Assembly (NCBI GenBank): GCA_023245935.1
Contig: JAHFJM010000001.1
Location: 62,001 to 126,000 of the forward strand
Source: Candidatus Peribacteria bacterium
GTDB taxonomy: Bacteria; Patescibacteriota; Gracilibacteria; Peribacterales; Peribacteraceae
DNA length: 64,000 nt
Reading direction: 5' to 3'
Positions within the stretch are counted from its first letter, which is position 1. The number at the start of each line of letters is the position of its first letter. Under the pieces are notes generated by a model that saw nothing but the letters and a program-made list of their open reading frames with translations, was not told the origin of the DNA and searched no databases. Below are positions 25,722 to 34,615 of the stretch, in pieces. The position numbers and the translations under genes were made by a program.

Positions 25722-26207
25722 ATGGACCAAATCCTCACTCTCCTCTCCGAACTCGGTATTCCCTTCACTCGTCACGATCATCCCGCGGTCTTCAGCTGCG
25801 AAGAATCCGATCGACTCTGCCCAAAGATGGATGGAGCGCACACGAAACAGCTGATGATGAAAGCCAAAGGAAAGGAAATCTACGTTCTCGCGATCGTGAT
25901 GCACGACAAGCGCGTGGATACGAAAGCACTTGCGAAAGACTTCGGCGCGCAGAGCTTCAGCTTCGTTCAGCCTGAAAAACTGAAAGACATGCTCAGAGTG
26001 ACGCCGGGCTCCGTGACGCCGTTCGGACTGATGTTCGATACGGAGAAGAAAATCAACGTGATTGTCGATGAAGACGCATGGTCAGTCGGAAAATTTTGCT
26101 TCCACCCGCTCGTGAATACGGCGACACTGGTGATTGATCACGGTGGATTTGAGAAGTTTTTAAAGCATACGGGACACAAATTTGAAGTAAAAAAAATCCC
26201 GACTTGA
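25722..26207 (+). CDS. YbaK/ProX-type aminoacyl-tRNA deacylase
   Basis: A 161-residue protein of the YbaK/prolyl-tRNA-editing fold. Motifs: IPFTRHDHPAVFSCEE, KQLMMKAKGKEIYVLAIV (with the conserved lysine), and GSVTPFGLMFD at the substrate pocket. Family members hydrolyse mischarged tRNAs (Ala-tRNAPro, Cys-tRNAPro). Specificity (ProXp-ala versus YbaK) cannot be set by eye. The gene stands alone, and its stop codon overlaps the metK promoter. Confidence 0.88.
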   Translation: MDQILTLLSELGIPFTRHDHPAVFSCEESDRLCPKMDGAHTKQLMMKAKGKEIYVLAIVMHDKRVDTKALAKDFGAQSFSFVQPEKLKDMLRVTPGSVTPFGLMFDTEKKINVIVDEDAWSVGKFCFHPLVNTATLVIDHGGFEKFLKHTGHKFEVKKIPT

Positions 26208-26231
26208 TTTTACGAAAAGGATCGTTACACT
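26204..26231 (+). promoter_or_regulatory. sigma70-like promoter of metK
   Basis: TTGATT (26204-26209), 16-nt spacer, TACACT (26226-26231). The predicted start lies just upstream of the riboswitch aptamer. Confidence 0.65.
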
Positions 26232-26243
26232 TTCCGCACATCA

Positions 26244-26346
26244 CCGCCTATCAAGAGCGACGCGTGGGAACTGGCCCGATACGCGTCCCCCAACCTCCGA
26301 AGTCTCGGCATGGTGGGAACTCCAGCCCCTCTCCGGGGATAGATAG
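26244..26346 (+). promoter_or_regulatory. SAM-I (S-box) riboswitch
   Basis: The leader matches the SAM-I aptamer: P1 strand CTATCAAGAG, then ACTGGCCCGAT (P2/kink-turn region), CAACC, the core GGCATGGTGGGAACTCC, and a 3' P1 strand GATAG. It sits between the promoter and metK, the classic location for S-adenosylmethionine feedback. The expression platform is unclear: a T6 run at 26379-26384 suggests termination, but no strong terminator stem was seen before it. Confidence 0.9.
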
Positions 26347-26433
26347 CTATAAGCAGATCTACGCCGGCAGGATGGTGATTTTTTGTACGCGCGAAGCATC
26401 GCGCTCCCATTTATTCTTTTCTTCCCCCTCCGT

Positions 26434-27594
26434 ATGTCTTCTCTCTTCACATCGGAATCGGTGACCGAGGGTCACCCGGATAAACTCTGCGACCAGATTT
26501 CGGATGCCGTCCTCGACTATGCGCTCAGCAAAGATCCGAAGTCACACGTCGCGTGCGAGTGTCTCGCAACGACCGGCTTAGTCGTCGTCGCCGGAGAAAT
26601 CACGACGAACACCTACATTCCGATGGCGCAGGTCGCGAGGAATGTGATCAAAGAAATCGGGTACGACGACGGCATCTTCGGCTTCGACCACAAGGCATGC
26701 GCCGTGATGGTCTGCGTCGGTGAGCAGAGTTCGGATATCGACCAAGGAGTGACTGCCGAGAAAACAGCGACGAAAGAACAAGGCGCGGGAGACCAGGGAC
26801 TGATGTTCGGTTTCGCCTGCGACGAAACACCCGAACTCATGCCGCTCCCGATCTCGCTTGCCCATAAGCTCACGCGCAAGCTCTCAGAAGTACGAAAGGC
26901 GAAAGGTTTGGATTACCTTCGACCGGACGGGAAGAGCCAAGTCACGATCGAATACAACGATGACGGCTCCCCGAAGCGCATCCAAACGGTCGTGATCTCG
27001 ACGCAGCACTCCGATCACGCGAGCCACGAGCAAATCACGAAAGACATGAAGAAACACATCATCGAACCGGTCTGCGGAAAGTATCTCGACAAAGACACGC
27101 TGTACTTCATCAATCCGACCGGACGCTTCGTCATCGGCGGTCCTCCGGGTGACTGCGGACTGACGGGAAGAAAAATCATCGTCGATACGTACGGCGGCTA
27201 CAGCCGCCACGGGGGAGGTGCGTTCTCCGGGAAAGACCCGAGCAAGGTGGATAGAAGCGCCGCGTACGCCGCGCGCTGGGTCGCAAAACACGTTGTGAAA
27301 GCGGGGCTTGCGAAGAAATGCGAGGTCCAAGTTGCCTACGCCATCGGCGTCGCCGCACCGGTCTCGATGCGCGTCGATACGTTTGGCACAGGAAAGGTCA
27401 GTGACCGAGCCCTCGAGAAAGCCATTTCCTCAGTCTTCGACCTCCGTCCGGCAGCCATCATCAAGGATCTTGAGCTCCTCAAGCCTCAGTACCGCGCTGT
27501 TGCTTCCTACGGTCACATGGGACGCGAGGATCTTGCGGTGAAGTGGGAGAAGTGCGACAGGGTCGACATGTTGCTCCGTGCAGTGAAGGGATAA
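26434..27594 (+). CDS. metK: S-adenosylmethionine synthetase
   Basis: A 386-residue enzyme forming SAM from methionine and ATP. The start [21 protein letters not shown] is the canonical N-terminus, so the 17 codons upstream in the same frame are excluded. The signatures [16 protein letters not shown] and [22 protein letters not shown] are intact. It is monocistronic, controlled by a SAM-I riboswitch and ended by a strong terminator at 27676. Confidence 0.98.
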   Translation: MSSLFTSESVTEGHPDKLCDQISDAVLDYALSKDPKSHVACECLATTGLVVVAGEITTNTYIPMAQVARNVIKEIGYDDGIFGFDHKACAVMVCVGEQSSDIDQGVTAEKTATKEQGAGDQGLMFGFACDETPELMPLPISLAHKLTRKLSEVRKAKGLDYLRPDGKSQVTIEYNDDGSPKRIQTVVISTQHSDHASHEQITKDMKKHIIEPVCGKYLDKDTLYFINPTGRFVIGGPPGDCGLTGRKIIVDTYGGYSRHGGGAFSGKDPSKVDRSAAYAARWVAKHVVKAGLAKKCEVQVAYAIGVAAPVSMRVDTFGTGKVSDRALEKAISSVFDLRPAAIIKDLELLKPQYRAVASYGHMGREDLAVKWEKCDRVDMLLRAVKG

Positions 27595-27675
27595 GAGCTT
27601 GTTCCATTGAAAGAAAATTGCTCCATTCCTATAATAATTTCTCGGGAGATCAATGCTATTTTATCGCTTCCGGAA

Positions 27676-27706
27676 GGGCTCGAACGATATCGAGCCCTCT
27701 TTTTAT
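27676..27706 (+). terminator. Rho-independent terminator of metK
   Basis: GGGCTCGA (27676-27683) and TCGAGCCC (27690-27697) form a perfect 8-bp stem with a 6-nt loop, followed by TCTTTTTATT. Confidence 0.92.
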
Positions 27707-27779
27707 TGAATCATTCTCTTGTTCGAGAATACAATGCATCCTGCATTAGGAATGCAACTTCATCTTTCCACCTCGCGCT

Positions 27780-28031
27780 ATGAAAGATCTTGAAGCCAAG
27801 ATCGATGCACTCAGGTATAACGGTCGTACTCCCGTTGCACTACGGGAGCTCGGAGATGCTCAAGCTGCTTGTCGTATTGCAAAAAGTTCACCGGAAGCAT
27901 GCCCGGGGGTTCAGCGAGGAACATCGAATATTTGCAATGAATGCCGTGCGAAATTTTTCTCTTTACATCAACGTGATCCTCTGCCGGTGGAGTTGTCGGA
28001 TATGCAAGTCGCGCAGCTGATGGGATCCTGA
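27780..28031 (+). CDS. Small hypothetical protein with CxxC motif
   Basis: An 83-residue frame starting MKDLEAKIDAL, with a likely zinc- or disulfide-forming CNEC pair and two further cysteines near residues 31 and 41. A promoter-like TTGAAT (27706-27711), 18-nt spacer, TACAAT (27730-27735) lies upstream. The family was not recognised. It ends about 80 bp before the ECF sigma gene on the same strand. A second overlapping frame at 27790 looks less likely. Confidence 0.5.
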   Translation: MKDLEAKIDALRYNGRTPVALRELGDAQAACRIAKSSPEACPGVQRGTSNICNECRAKFFSLHQRDPLPVELSDMQVAQLMGS

Positions 28032-28078
28032 TTTCTCCGTATATTTCTGCGATAGAAATGATGTCTTCACGCAATTTA

Positions 28079-28106
28079 TTGTCATGCGTATATATGAACG
28101 TACTGT
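28079..28106 (+). promoter_or_regulatory. Promoter of the ECF sigma gene
   Basis: TTGTCA (28079-28084), 16-nt spacer, TACTGT (28101-28106), ending 6 nt before the ATG at 28113. This implies a leaderless mRNA. Confidence 0.65.
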
Positions 28107-28112
28107 ATGCGC

Positions 28113-28721
28113 ATGCACACCGCCGAAAATGTTCAGGAAGTTACCGGCTCGGAGGAGAAAGATGATCTTGTGCGTGCATGCATGACGGGCGCAGATAGTA
28201 CTGGAGAGGCATTTTCGAAGCTCTTTACCCTCTATCAGCCGTTCCTGCTTCGATTCGTCATGAAGCGGTTTCACATACAGCAGACTGATGCGGAAGACGT
28301 TGTGCAGGAAACATTCATTCTTGCGCAAAGAAAATTCGGGAGCCTTCGGAGTGTCGAAGCCTTCAGCACATGGATGCATCAGATTGCCATCCATCAAGTG
28401 ATCAACAAATCCCGAACACGCAGCAGCGGAGATACTTCCTTAGATGAATTTCAAGCAAGCTGTATCGTCTCTCGGCAACCGAAGCCGGAGGCTCGGATGA
28501 TGCAAGAGGAATTGGCTGAAGCAGTTCGATCGGCAGTTGCCGCTCTGAAACCTGAATTTCGTCAAGCCGTCGAAGATATCGAATTTCATGAAATGACATA
28601 TGATGAAACTGCCCGTCTCAGAAACGTTCCATGCGGAACGGTAAAAACGAGACGAATGCGAGGCATGGATCAATTGCACACATCAAAGAAATTACGCGCG
28701 TTGTTCGAACAATCGTGCTGA
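28113..28721 (+). CDS. ECF-type RNA polymerase sigma factor
   Basis: About 202 residues. Region 2 (about residues 30-95) includes FTLYQPFLLRFVMKRF and DAEDVVQETFILAQRKF, the core-binding and -10 recognition segment. Region 4 (about 135-195) carries ALKPEFRQAVEDIEFHEMTYDE and a helix-turn-helix ending VPCGTVKTRRMRGMDQL. No anti-sigma gene is adjacent. The promoter places the start at the ATG at 28113; 28107 is in frame as well. Its target regulon is unknown. Confidence 0.9.
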   Translation: MHTAENVQEVTGSEEKDDLVRACMTGADSTGEAFSKLFTLYQPFLLRFVMKRFHIQQTDAEDVVQETFILAQRKFGSLRSVEAFSTWMHQIAIHQVINKSRTRSSGDTSLDEFQASCIVSRQPKPEARMMQEELAEAVRSAVAALKPEFRQAVEDIEFHEMTYDETARLRNVPCGTVKTRRMRGMDQLHTSKKLRALFEQSC

Positions 28722-28726
28722 CCTTT

Positions 28727-31249
28727 TTAAATTCTTGCTCCCGGATAGTAGTACTGCAGTATCTGCTCCGCACTGCGTCCTTCGAGCGCTTGCCCTTTCG
28801 CGCCGCAGCCGGACATGCCGACACCGTGACCCTGAAGTGAGAGCCCTTTGCACCAAGGATCGGACTTTGAAGAGAAAATTTCTGCGAACGGAAAATTATT
28901 CCAGCCGGCTTCGCTTGGGCTGCGTGTGCGCCCGTCGTCGGAGCTGAAGTAGGGAGGCTTGATGAGCTCGCCACCGTAGCGAAGCACGCTGCCTGCAGTA
29001 CTTGTGACCGCTTTCTGCCACTGCGGATTGTTTGCCGTAAACTCGATCCCCGCATACGACTGGAACAGGGCAGGATCATCCGAACCGTCGTACGGAAGCC
29101 CGGGGAATTTCCGATGATTCGATGACATGTAGTACAGAGCGTAGGTGCGTGCGGCGATTGCGAATGCACGCTGTTTTTCATGCGGCTCGCTGTCCGGTTC
29201 TTCGGCAAGCCCCTGCATGTACGCTTCCAGCGGCAATTCGTTGATCAGCACCAATGCACCGCCGATGATGCGACACTCGATCGTGCCTTGGTACGATCGG
29301 TTCCGGCTTGCGACAGAAGTGATATTGAACGTGCCGGAACCGAGAGGGGTGAAACGAAGAACGCTGTCCGACTGAAAACGTTCGCCGTCTTTCATGGCAA
29401 CGCATTCATTGCCTTTCGAGAGAAGTGTCAGCGTCGTTCCTGCGGGCATGTTCGTCCCTCCCACCGTCCCGCGCTGCGGGAAAGAGAGTGTAGGGCTCGC
29501 GGAAGCGCTGAGGCGGATACGGATGAGAGATGAGGGTTGGGGATTGGGGTTGGGATTTGGTACAGAAGACAGGGAAGAAGATGAAGTCTGTTGTCTCGAC
29601 TGTGGTCGAATACGTGGCATCAGTTTCGTCTCCGGTTTCGCTTGCACCGGATGAACGACTCGCGCCGGATTCCCGCCGAACGGATTGAGGTACTCGCCGC
29701 TGCGCGCCCTGCGACCGGCAACGGAAATCTCGAAACGCTGCCCTCCGATCTCCATCCAATAATTTCCGGCGTCGACCGGAGCAACCACAATCAGCTGCAC
29801 GTTCGCCGTCTCATGCGAGGGGAGATCGGTTGAAAGCAAGATGCCTTTGGTCACCGGAATCCAGTTGATGCCATCGTCCACGAGAAGCTGAATCTTCGGA
29901 CTCGAGAGGCGAACCTCTGCGATTTTCTTCCCTTCGTACGCTCCCGCCTCACTCGCCGTATATGCGAAACTCAGACGCTGTTTGCCTCCCGGATTGATGG
30001 CAATCGAGGTACGACCGGTGAAGGAGAAGCCTTCTGCAAGACCGCTTGCGGTGACCTGCACTCTTGATGGAGCGGAAGAAGAAGACGAACTGACCCGCGG
30101 AGGCGGGAATGTTACCGTTGCGAGAAGATTGCTTGTACGAACATTGGCAACTATCTGCGGAAGTGCGGAGTAGAGGGAATAGCCGGGACAGAGTGTGGAG
30201 AGGAGATCTCTGTGCCCGACGACGGGGGAAGCGTGCGTCTTGCCATGAAACGTCACGCTGCGGCTGAGATCGATGTCGTACTGCGAGGCAAGATCACTGA
30301 GGAGTTTTTGAAGTCCCCTCGCCTGCTCCTGACTGGGAGATTCCAATTCGAAATTTCCCATGAGTACGATACCGATCGTCCCAACGTTGTTGCAGTAGGC
30401 ATGCCCGCCGACGACTCCTGCTCCGCCGTTCCTCCCTTCGTAGACGACGCCGTCTTCATCGACGACGAAGTTATACCCGATATCCCCCCACCCTTTGCTC
30501 ACCGCATGATATTTGTAGAGCGCACGCACGCGCTCGGCTGCGGGACGCGGATCACCCTTCACGATGAGCGCCGAGTGATGCACGACCAGAAGCTTCACTT
30601 TTGCGCTGTACTGCAGCGGCCAACGATACGTGCGCCCACTGGGGTCTTTCGTCACGGTGGACTTGGGCTTAAATTCTTCGGGGTACGTACGCACCGCTTC
30701 ATCGCAGTCTCTGACGCGCTGATCCGATTGTCCCGGTGCGGCAGTTGTCACTCCGTTGTCTCCCTTCGACGTGTCGCTCTCGGAACTTGTAGTGTCTCTG
30801 TCATGAGGAGCATCGAACAAGTACGTATCGTCTGCACCCCACTCGCTGCGCGAGAGAATAGCGGGTGACCCGACCGGCACTCTCGAAGCAACGCGAACCT
30901 TCACGGGATCTTTCGAGACGGTTATTTCATGAATATCACTGAGAGTATCGAGCCCTTCCACTTGCAGTGAAACGGTCCCTCTTGGCACCATGATCAGTTC
31001 TGATTCCTCTCCCGGTCCGACGTCCCCGTCACTTTCATACTGCTGCCACGAAGACCATGTTTTTTTGACGAAAGAGCGATAGCGAAACGACAACGCGTCG
31101 TGAGGCAGACGAATGCTGAAGGCATCGATCGGAACGCTGAAATTTTTTTGGATGAACGATGGTTCTGCAGCAAAGGAAGGCGTTGCAGGCAGTGCAGACA
31201 CACACAGGCAAAGAGTAACGATGATCGCAGTGAAACGGGACAGTCTCAT
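28727..31249 (-). CDS. Secreted N-acetylmuramoyl-L-alanine amidase fused to SpoIID/LytB domain
   Basis: An 840-residue exported protein with a signal peptide (1-28). A PGRP/amidase-2 domain (about residues 215-385) has the zinc pattern VVHHSA and VVGHRDLLSTLCPG, consistent with an active amidase. A Ser-rich linker and a middle beta region follow. The C-terminal SpoIID/LytB domain (about 640-840) has ELPLEAYMQGLAEEP, where the conserved Glu of lytic transglycosylases sits, and GHGVGMSGCGAKG. Both domains cut peptidoglycan, so the protein may remove stem peptides and then cleave the glycan. A G-rich mini-element encodes a PNPNPNPQP stretch in the linker. The upstream glycosyltransferase is 46 bp away. 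Confidence 0.92.
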   Translation of the reverse strand: MRLSRFTAIIVTLCLCVSALPATPSFAAEPSFIQKNFSVPIDAFSIRLPHDALSFRYRSFVKKTWSSWQQYESDGDVGPGEESELIMVPRGTVSLQVEGLDTLSDIHEITVSKDPVKVRVASRVPVGSPAILSRSEWGADDTYLFDAPHDRDTTSSESDTSKGDNGVTTAAPGQSDQRVRDCDEAVRTYPEEFKPKSTVTKDPSGRTYRWPLQYSAKVKLLVVHHSALIVKGDPRPAAERVRALYKYHAVSKGWGDIGYNFVVDEDGVVYEGRNGGAGVVGGHAYCNNVGTIGIVLMGNFELESPSQEQARGLQKLLSDLASQYDIDLSRSVTFHGKTHASPVVGHRDLLSTLCPGYSLYSALPQIVANVRTSNLLATVTFPPPRVSSSSSSAPSRVQVTASGLAEGFSFTGRTSIAINPGGKQRLSFAYTASEAGAYEGKKIAEVRLSSPKIQLLVDDGINWIPVTKGILLSTDLPSHETANVQLIVVAPVDAGNYWMEIGGQRFEISVAGRRARSGEYLNPFGGNPARVVHPVQAKPETKLMPRIRPQSRQQTSSSSLSSVPNPNPNPQPSSLIRIRLSASASPTLSFPQRGTVGGTNMPAGTTLTLLSKGNECVAMKDGERFQSDSVLRFTPLGSGTFNITSVASRNRSYQGTIECRIIGGALVLINELPLEAYMQGLAEEPDSEPHEKQRAFAIAARTYALYYMSSNHRKFPGLPYDGSDDPALFQSYAGIEFTANNPQWQKAVTSTAGSVLRYGGELIKPPYFSSDDGRTRSPSEAGWNNFPFAEIFSSKSDPWCKGLSLQGHGVGMSGCGAKGQALEGRSAEQILQYYYPGARI
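29529..29560. repeat. G-rich mini-element, copy 2 (inside amidase-SpoIID fusion)
   Basis: Plus strand GATGAGGGTTGGGGATTGGG and onward, with four G-runs. The coding strand encodes alternating Pro-Asn in the linker between amidase and SpoIID domains (about residues 563-574). Confidence 0.75.
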
Positions 31250-31295
31250 GGGAGATTGATTCTAGCGAATTTCTGTCGACCGGAACTGAAATTCC

Positions 31296-32414
31296 CTACT
31301 TATTCAATGCTATTGTTGGATGAACCAATCGTTCGTAGCGATCAACCATTGTCTGAAGATCCAGGCGGGAACGCACTGCATTCGCGCCTCTCTCAGCCAT
31401 TTTCGCACGCTTCTCTCTGTCCAGAAGCGTTCGGATCGCATCGGCAAGCTCTGTCGGTGATCCTGCCGAGACGACGAGAGCCTCCTCACCGTTCCGAATG
31501 GATCCTGCAATTCCGCACGCATCCGTGACAATCGTCGCGATGCCGCAGCTCATCGCCTCCGCCGCAACCAATCCGAACGGATCGTGATCGGAAGAGGGGA
31601 GCACAAAAATATCGAGCGACCGGTAGAACGCGTGAAGACCGGGTACGCGGGGGAAGAGGTGTATCCGCTCTTGCCCTATTCTCTGCGTATCCGCATCGAT
31701 CAGAGTGCGAAGGTAGGATTCCTCCCTGCCCTTCCCAAGAATGGAGAGAGTAATTTCAGGGATTTCTGCAATGGAGTGAATGAGTATGTCGATGCCTTTT
31801 TCAGGGGAGAGGCGGGCGACGGTGCCAACCTGGATGCCGGAGGGACGGGGGTTGGGGGTTGGGGTTAGGGATGGGGGAGGAACACCATTCGGAATTGCAA
31901 TAACTTTTTTCGGATCAAAACCCATCTTGAGATAGAGCTTTCTGCTGACTTCCGACACACACACAATCGTTGCTTTCTGTGCGGCTCTTCTCAGCGCCGA
32001 AAGCCACGGATTCATCTGCAGCCACGGACCGATGCGGTCATGCTCGATCCAATAAACCTTGATGCCCTGCGATACAGCCCACTCGGTCAGCAGTAATTTT
32101 TCGCTGAGACTCAACATAAAAATAGCATCCGGCTTCACAGCTAAAGATTCGATTGCGTGCATCAGCGCCTTCCTCATCGAATTTTTTCGCCACAGAAAAC
32201 TGATGGATCCAAACTTCGTCACCGGAGGATCTCCAATCCTTAATTCATAATTCATAATTTCTAATTCATTCGCACATCTGAGAATTACCGGACAGCTTCC
32301 CAAAAAACCAAGGTCATATCCTTTCGCTTTCAGTCCTTCCATCAGCCAAGAGGTTTGGTTCTCGGCACCGCCATCGGCACTCTCGAGCGGGAAACGGGTG
32401 AAGAGGATATTCAT
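31296..32414 (-). CDS. Glycosyltransferase family 4
   Basis: A 372-residue GT-B enzyme, start at MNILFTRFPLESADGGAEN. The C-terminal donor domain begins VGTVARLSPEKGIDILI and contains DPFGLVAAEAMSCG, the GT4 donor-binding region. Two repeat-like inserts are visible. LTPTPNPRP (31842-31878) lies in the interdomain linker. A Tyr/Asn-rich segment IMNYELRI, encoded by short ATTATGA direct repeats near 32250, lies in the N-terminal domain. Probably involved in surface glycan synthesis; cotranscribed with the amidase-SpoIID gene. Confidence 0.9.
   Translation of the reverse strand: MNILFTRFPLESADGGAENQTSWLMEGLKAKGYDLGFLGSCPVILRCANELEIMNYELRIGDPPVTKFGSISFLWRKNSMRKALMHAIESLAVKPDAIFMLSLSEKLLLTEWAVSQGIKVYWIEHDRIGPWLQMNPWLSALRRAAQKATIVCVSEVSRKLYLKMGFDPKKVIAIPNGVPPPSLTPTPNPRPSGIQVGTVARLSPEKGIDILIHSIAEIPEITLSILGKGREESYLRTLIDADTQRIGQERIHLFPRVPGLHAFYRSLDIFVLPSSDHDPFGLVAAEAMSCGIATIVTDACGIAGSIRNGEEALVVSAGSPTELADAIRTLLDREKRAKMAERGANAVRSRLDLQTMVDRYERLVHPTIALNK
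31842..31878. repeat. G-rich mini-element, copy 3 (inside second glycosyltransferase)
   Basis: Plus strand GGGACGGGGGTTGGGGGTTG continuing to TTAGGGATGGGGGA, at least five G-runs. It lies in the same interdomain linker position as copy 1 in the other glycosyltransferase. Confidence 0.8.
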
Positions 32415-32454
32415 TGCAGAAAGATTATGAAATGTCATGATACACCATGAAACT

Positions 32455-32820
32455 ATGTTCGAGCATCTTACCAAGGATCGCATTCTGGAAGTCATTGCCG
32501 ATGACTACGGTGAAGATTTTATTGAGAGAGACAGAATCGGGCTCGGCTTACGAATCACTGCCAGTCTACGGATGGTCATAAACCGTGGGGTTGAATTCTT
32601 CGATAACTACCACATTAAAAGCAGTGATGACAATAGTCAGCGAACGAAGGACATGAGAAGAGAAATGAAAAGAGAATGGAAGCAGTCAACCTCCAAAAGA
32701 GAGAGAAGAGAAATTCGATCGATGGTATCGGATATCACGCATACAGAACGCAAGAGGATTGCAGTTTTTCAAGCAATTCATAAAATTTTGGCAACTGATT
32801 CAAGCAAAACTTCCAACTAG
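32455..32820 (+). CDS. Small basic hypothetical protein
   Basis: About 121 residues from MFEHLTKDR (a start six codons earlier is in frame). Highly charged and basic in the second half (KREWKQSTSKRERREIR), with no membrane segment. Divergent from the glycosyltransferase gene and ending 1 bp before the end of the convergent serS. No family recognised. Nucleic-acid binding is possible from charge alone, but this is only a guess. Confidence 0.6.
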   Translation: MFEHLTKDRILEVIADDYGEDFIERDRIGLGLRITASLRMVINRGVEFFDNYHIKSSDDNSQRTKDMRREMKREWKQSTSKRERREIRSMVSDITHTERKRIAVFQAIHKILATDSSKTSN

Positions 32821-32821
32821 C

Positions 32822-34123
32822 TCAGGTAGAAATTTTTTCCTGCCCGCCCATGTACGGTCGGAGTACTTCCGGAATGATCACCGAGCCGTCCTTCTGCTGA
32901 TACATTTCGAGAATCGGAATCAGGATGCGAGGCGATGCAATACACGTGTTATTGAGTGTGTGGACGAACTTCTTCGTACCGTCTTTCGCGACGTACTTCA
33001 TGTTCAGGCGGCGTGACTGGAAATCGTGGAACGTCGAGCAGCTGTGCGTTTCGCCGTAACACTTGCGACTCGGCATCCACGTTTCGATGTCGTTCTTATA
33101 AATCTGTCCCTGCCCCATGTCACCGGTGCACACATCGACGACGCGGTACGGAAGTTTGAGCGCCTGCAGGACTTCTTCAGCGTTCTTCAGAATTTCCTGA
33201 TGCATGTTGGCACTCACATCGGGATCGTTCTCGCACAAGATCACCTGCTCGACTTTCTGGAACTGATGAATGCGATACAGCCCGTGCGTGTCCTTGCCGT
33301 ACGTCCCCGCTTCGCGGCGGAAACAGTTGCTGATGCCGCAGTAGCGCTTTGGGAGATCTGTGATCGCAAGCGTTTCGCCGCCGTGGTAACTCGTCACGGA
33401 GACTTCCGATGTGCCGATCAGGTACACGTCATCGGATTCGATCGCCTGTGTTCTGCTCTTCTTCACCCCCACCGCGTATGCCATCTCTTCGCCACCCGGG
33501 AAATAACTCGTTCCCATCATCGCTTCGTAGTTCACAAGAAGTGGCGGAATGAACGCCGTGAAGCCTTTTTTCTTCAAGTGATCGAGGGTGAAGAGCAGGA
33601 GCGCGAATTCGAGACGTGCGCCGTCGCCCTTCAGGAAGTAGCTTCGTGCACCCGCAATTTTCACACCACGTGGAATATCGATGATGTCGAGCGACTCGCC
33701 GAGTGCAACGTGATCCTTGGGATCGAAATCGAATGTCGGAATTTTCCCGTGCTTTCGAACCTCAACGTTCTCGGAATCATCTTTCCCTTTCGGCACGGAA
33801 GGCAGTGGGATGCCCGGCAACCGAAGTTGCAGGTTCATCCAATCGGCTTCCAGAACGGCAAGCGCCGCTTCCTGCTCTTTCAGTTTTTCGCCGAGTGCCT
33901 TCATTTCTTTCACCACTTTTTCTTTCTCCGCCTTGTCCTTGAGTGTCGGCATCTTCTTGCTCACGGCGTTGCGCTCGGCTTGCATCGTCTGCACTTCCGC
34001 CATTGCCTTTCTGCGCTTCTCATCAAGAGCCAGAAACGCTTTCACATCGAGTTTGATGTTCTTCGCTTTGCACGCTGCTTCGAAGAGTTCGGGGTGCGCG
34101 CGGACGAGGTCGAGATCAACCAT
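32822..34123 (-). CDS. serS: Seryl-tRNA synthetase
   Basis: A 433-residue class II synthetase charging tRNA-Ser. The N-terminal coiled-coil tRNA-binding arm spans about residues 30-100. Motif 2 reads FRREAGTYGKDTHGLYRIHQF, and the serine-binding TSEVSVTSYH segment is present. Motif 3 is LNNTCIASPRILIPILEMYQ in place of the common LNGSxLAxxR version, but the class II arginine is kept. Length is normal. A small helical-protein gene lies 54 bp upstream on the same strand. Confidence 0.97.
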   Translation of the reverse strand: MVDLDLVRAHPELFEAACKAKNIKLDVKAFLALDEKRRKAMAEVQTMQAERNAVSKKMPTLKDKAEKEKVVKEMKALGEKLKEQEAALAVLEADWMNLQLRLPGIPLPSVPKGKDDSENVEVRKHGKIPTFDFDPKDHVALGESLDIIDIPRGVKIAGARSYFLKGDGARLEFALLLFTLDHLKKKGFTAFIPPLLVNYEAMMGTSYFPGGEEMAYAVGVKKSRTQAIESDDVYLIGTSEVSVTSYHGGETLAITDLPKRYCGISNCFRREAGTYGKDTHGLYRIHQFQKVEQVILCENDPDVSANMHQEILKNAEEVLQALKLPYRVVDVCTGDMGQGQIYKNDIETWMPSRKCYGETHSCSTFHDFQSRRLNMKYVAKDGTKKFVHTLNNTCIASPRILIPILEMYQQKDGSVIIPEVLRPYMGGQEKIST

Positions 34124-34177
34124 GAAGGAATGGTAACACGGATTCCCAGAACCCGCAGCTGAGACGCTGCGTTTCGG

Positions 34178-34558
34178 CTACGAAAGTAAATTGTGTGCGT
34201 GCCAACGAAGACGATTCAAGTATTCAAGGACTATCTCACTTTTATATTTATAATTCCAAGCAAGAGCATCATACGAGGTTCCATAACAGACCAACCAAAA
34301 TCTCTCACGAATCTCTTCGATAACCGGCATATTCATACTTCGAGAAAGGTATGTTTCTCGAGCAACATCGTCAGTGATTCTGCGTATATGCCACAGCTCG
34401 ATATTCGATAATGCATCATGCATTGCATATTGGATTTCCTTTTGAGCAATCTGAGTCCATTTCCATACCATTTCAGAATATTCTTGAGATCCATACAGCG
34501 GAAATCCATCCGGGGTAGGAACTGATTCTTGATCTTTGATTTCTGAAGGGGATGCCAT
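34178..34558 (-). CDS. Hypothetical helical protein, four-helix-bundle-like
   Basis: About 126 residues from MASPSEIKD. The central part is helical and Trp/Tyr-rich (SEMVWKWTQIAQKEIQYAMHD), ending in a basic stretch LEYLNRLRWHAHNLLS. It resembles the small four-helix-bundle family often found near rRNA loci (S23-like) in overall character, but the family was not confirmed. It precedes serS on the same strand, and its promoter region is shared with divergent uvrB. Confidence 0.55.
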   Translation of the reverse strand: MASPSEIKDQESVPTPDGFPLYGSQEYSEMVWKWTQIAQKEIQYAMHDALSNIELWHIRRITDDVARETYLSRSMNMPVIEEIRERFWLVCYGTSYDALAWNYKYKSEIVLEYLNRLRWHAHNLLS

Positions 34559-34569
34559 AAAAGGAGATA

Positions 34570-34598
34570 TTGAAGCACATTGATTACCGGTGTACAAT
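34570..34598 (+). promoter_or_regulatory. sigma70-like promoter of uvrB
   Basis: TTGAAG (34570-34575), 17-nt spacer, TACAAT (34593-34598). The leader would be only about 10 nt. No obvious LexA-type palindrome was seen at the start site. Confidence 0.75.
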
Positions 34599-34615
34599 GC
34601 TCCGTCTCACACCTT

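Noticed and set aside
26383..26433. Upstream start of metK
   Set aside because: The 17 extra codons precede the canonical [18 protein letters not shown]-terminus and lie in the leader after the riboswitch.
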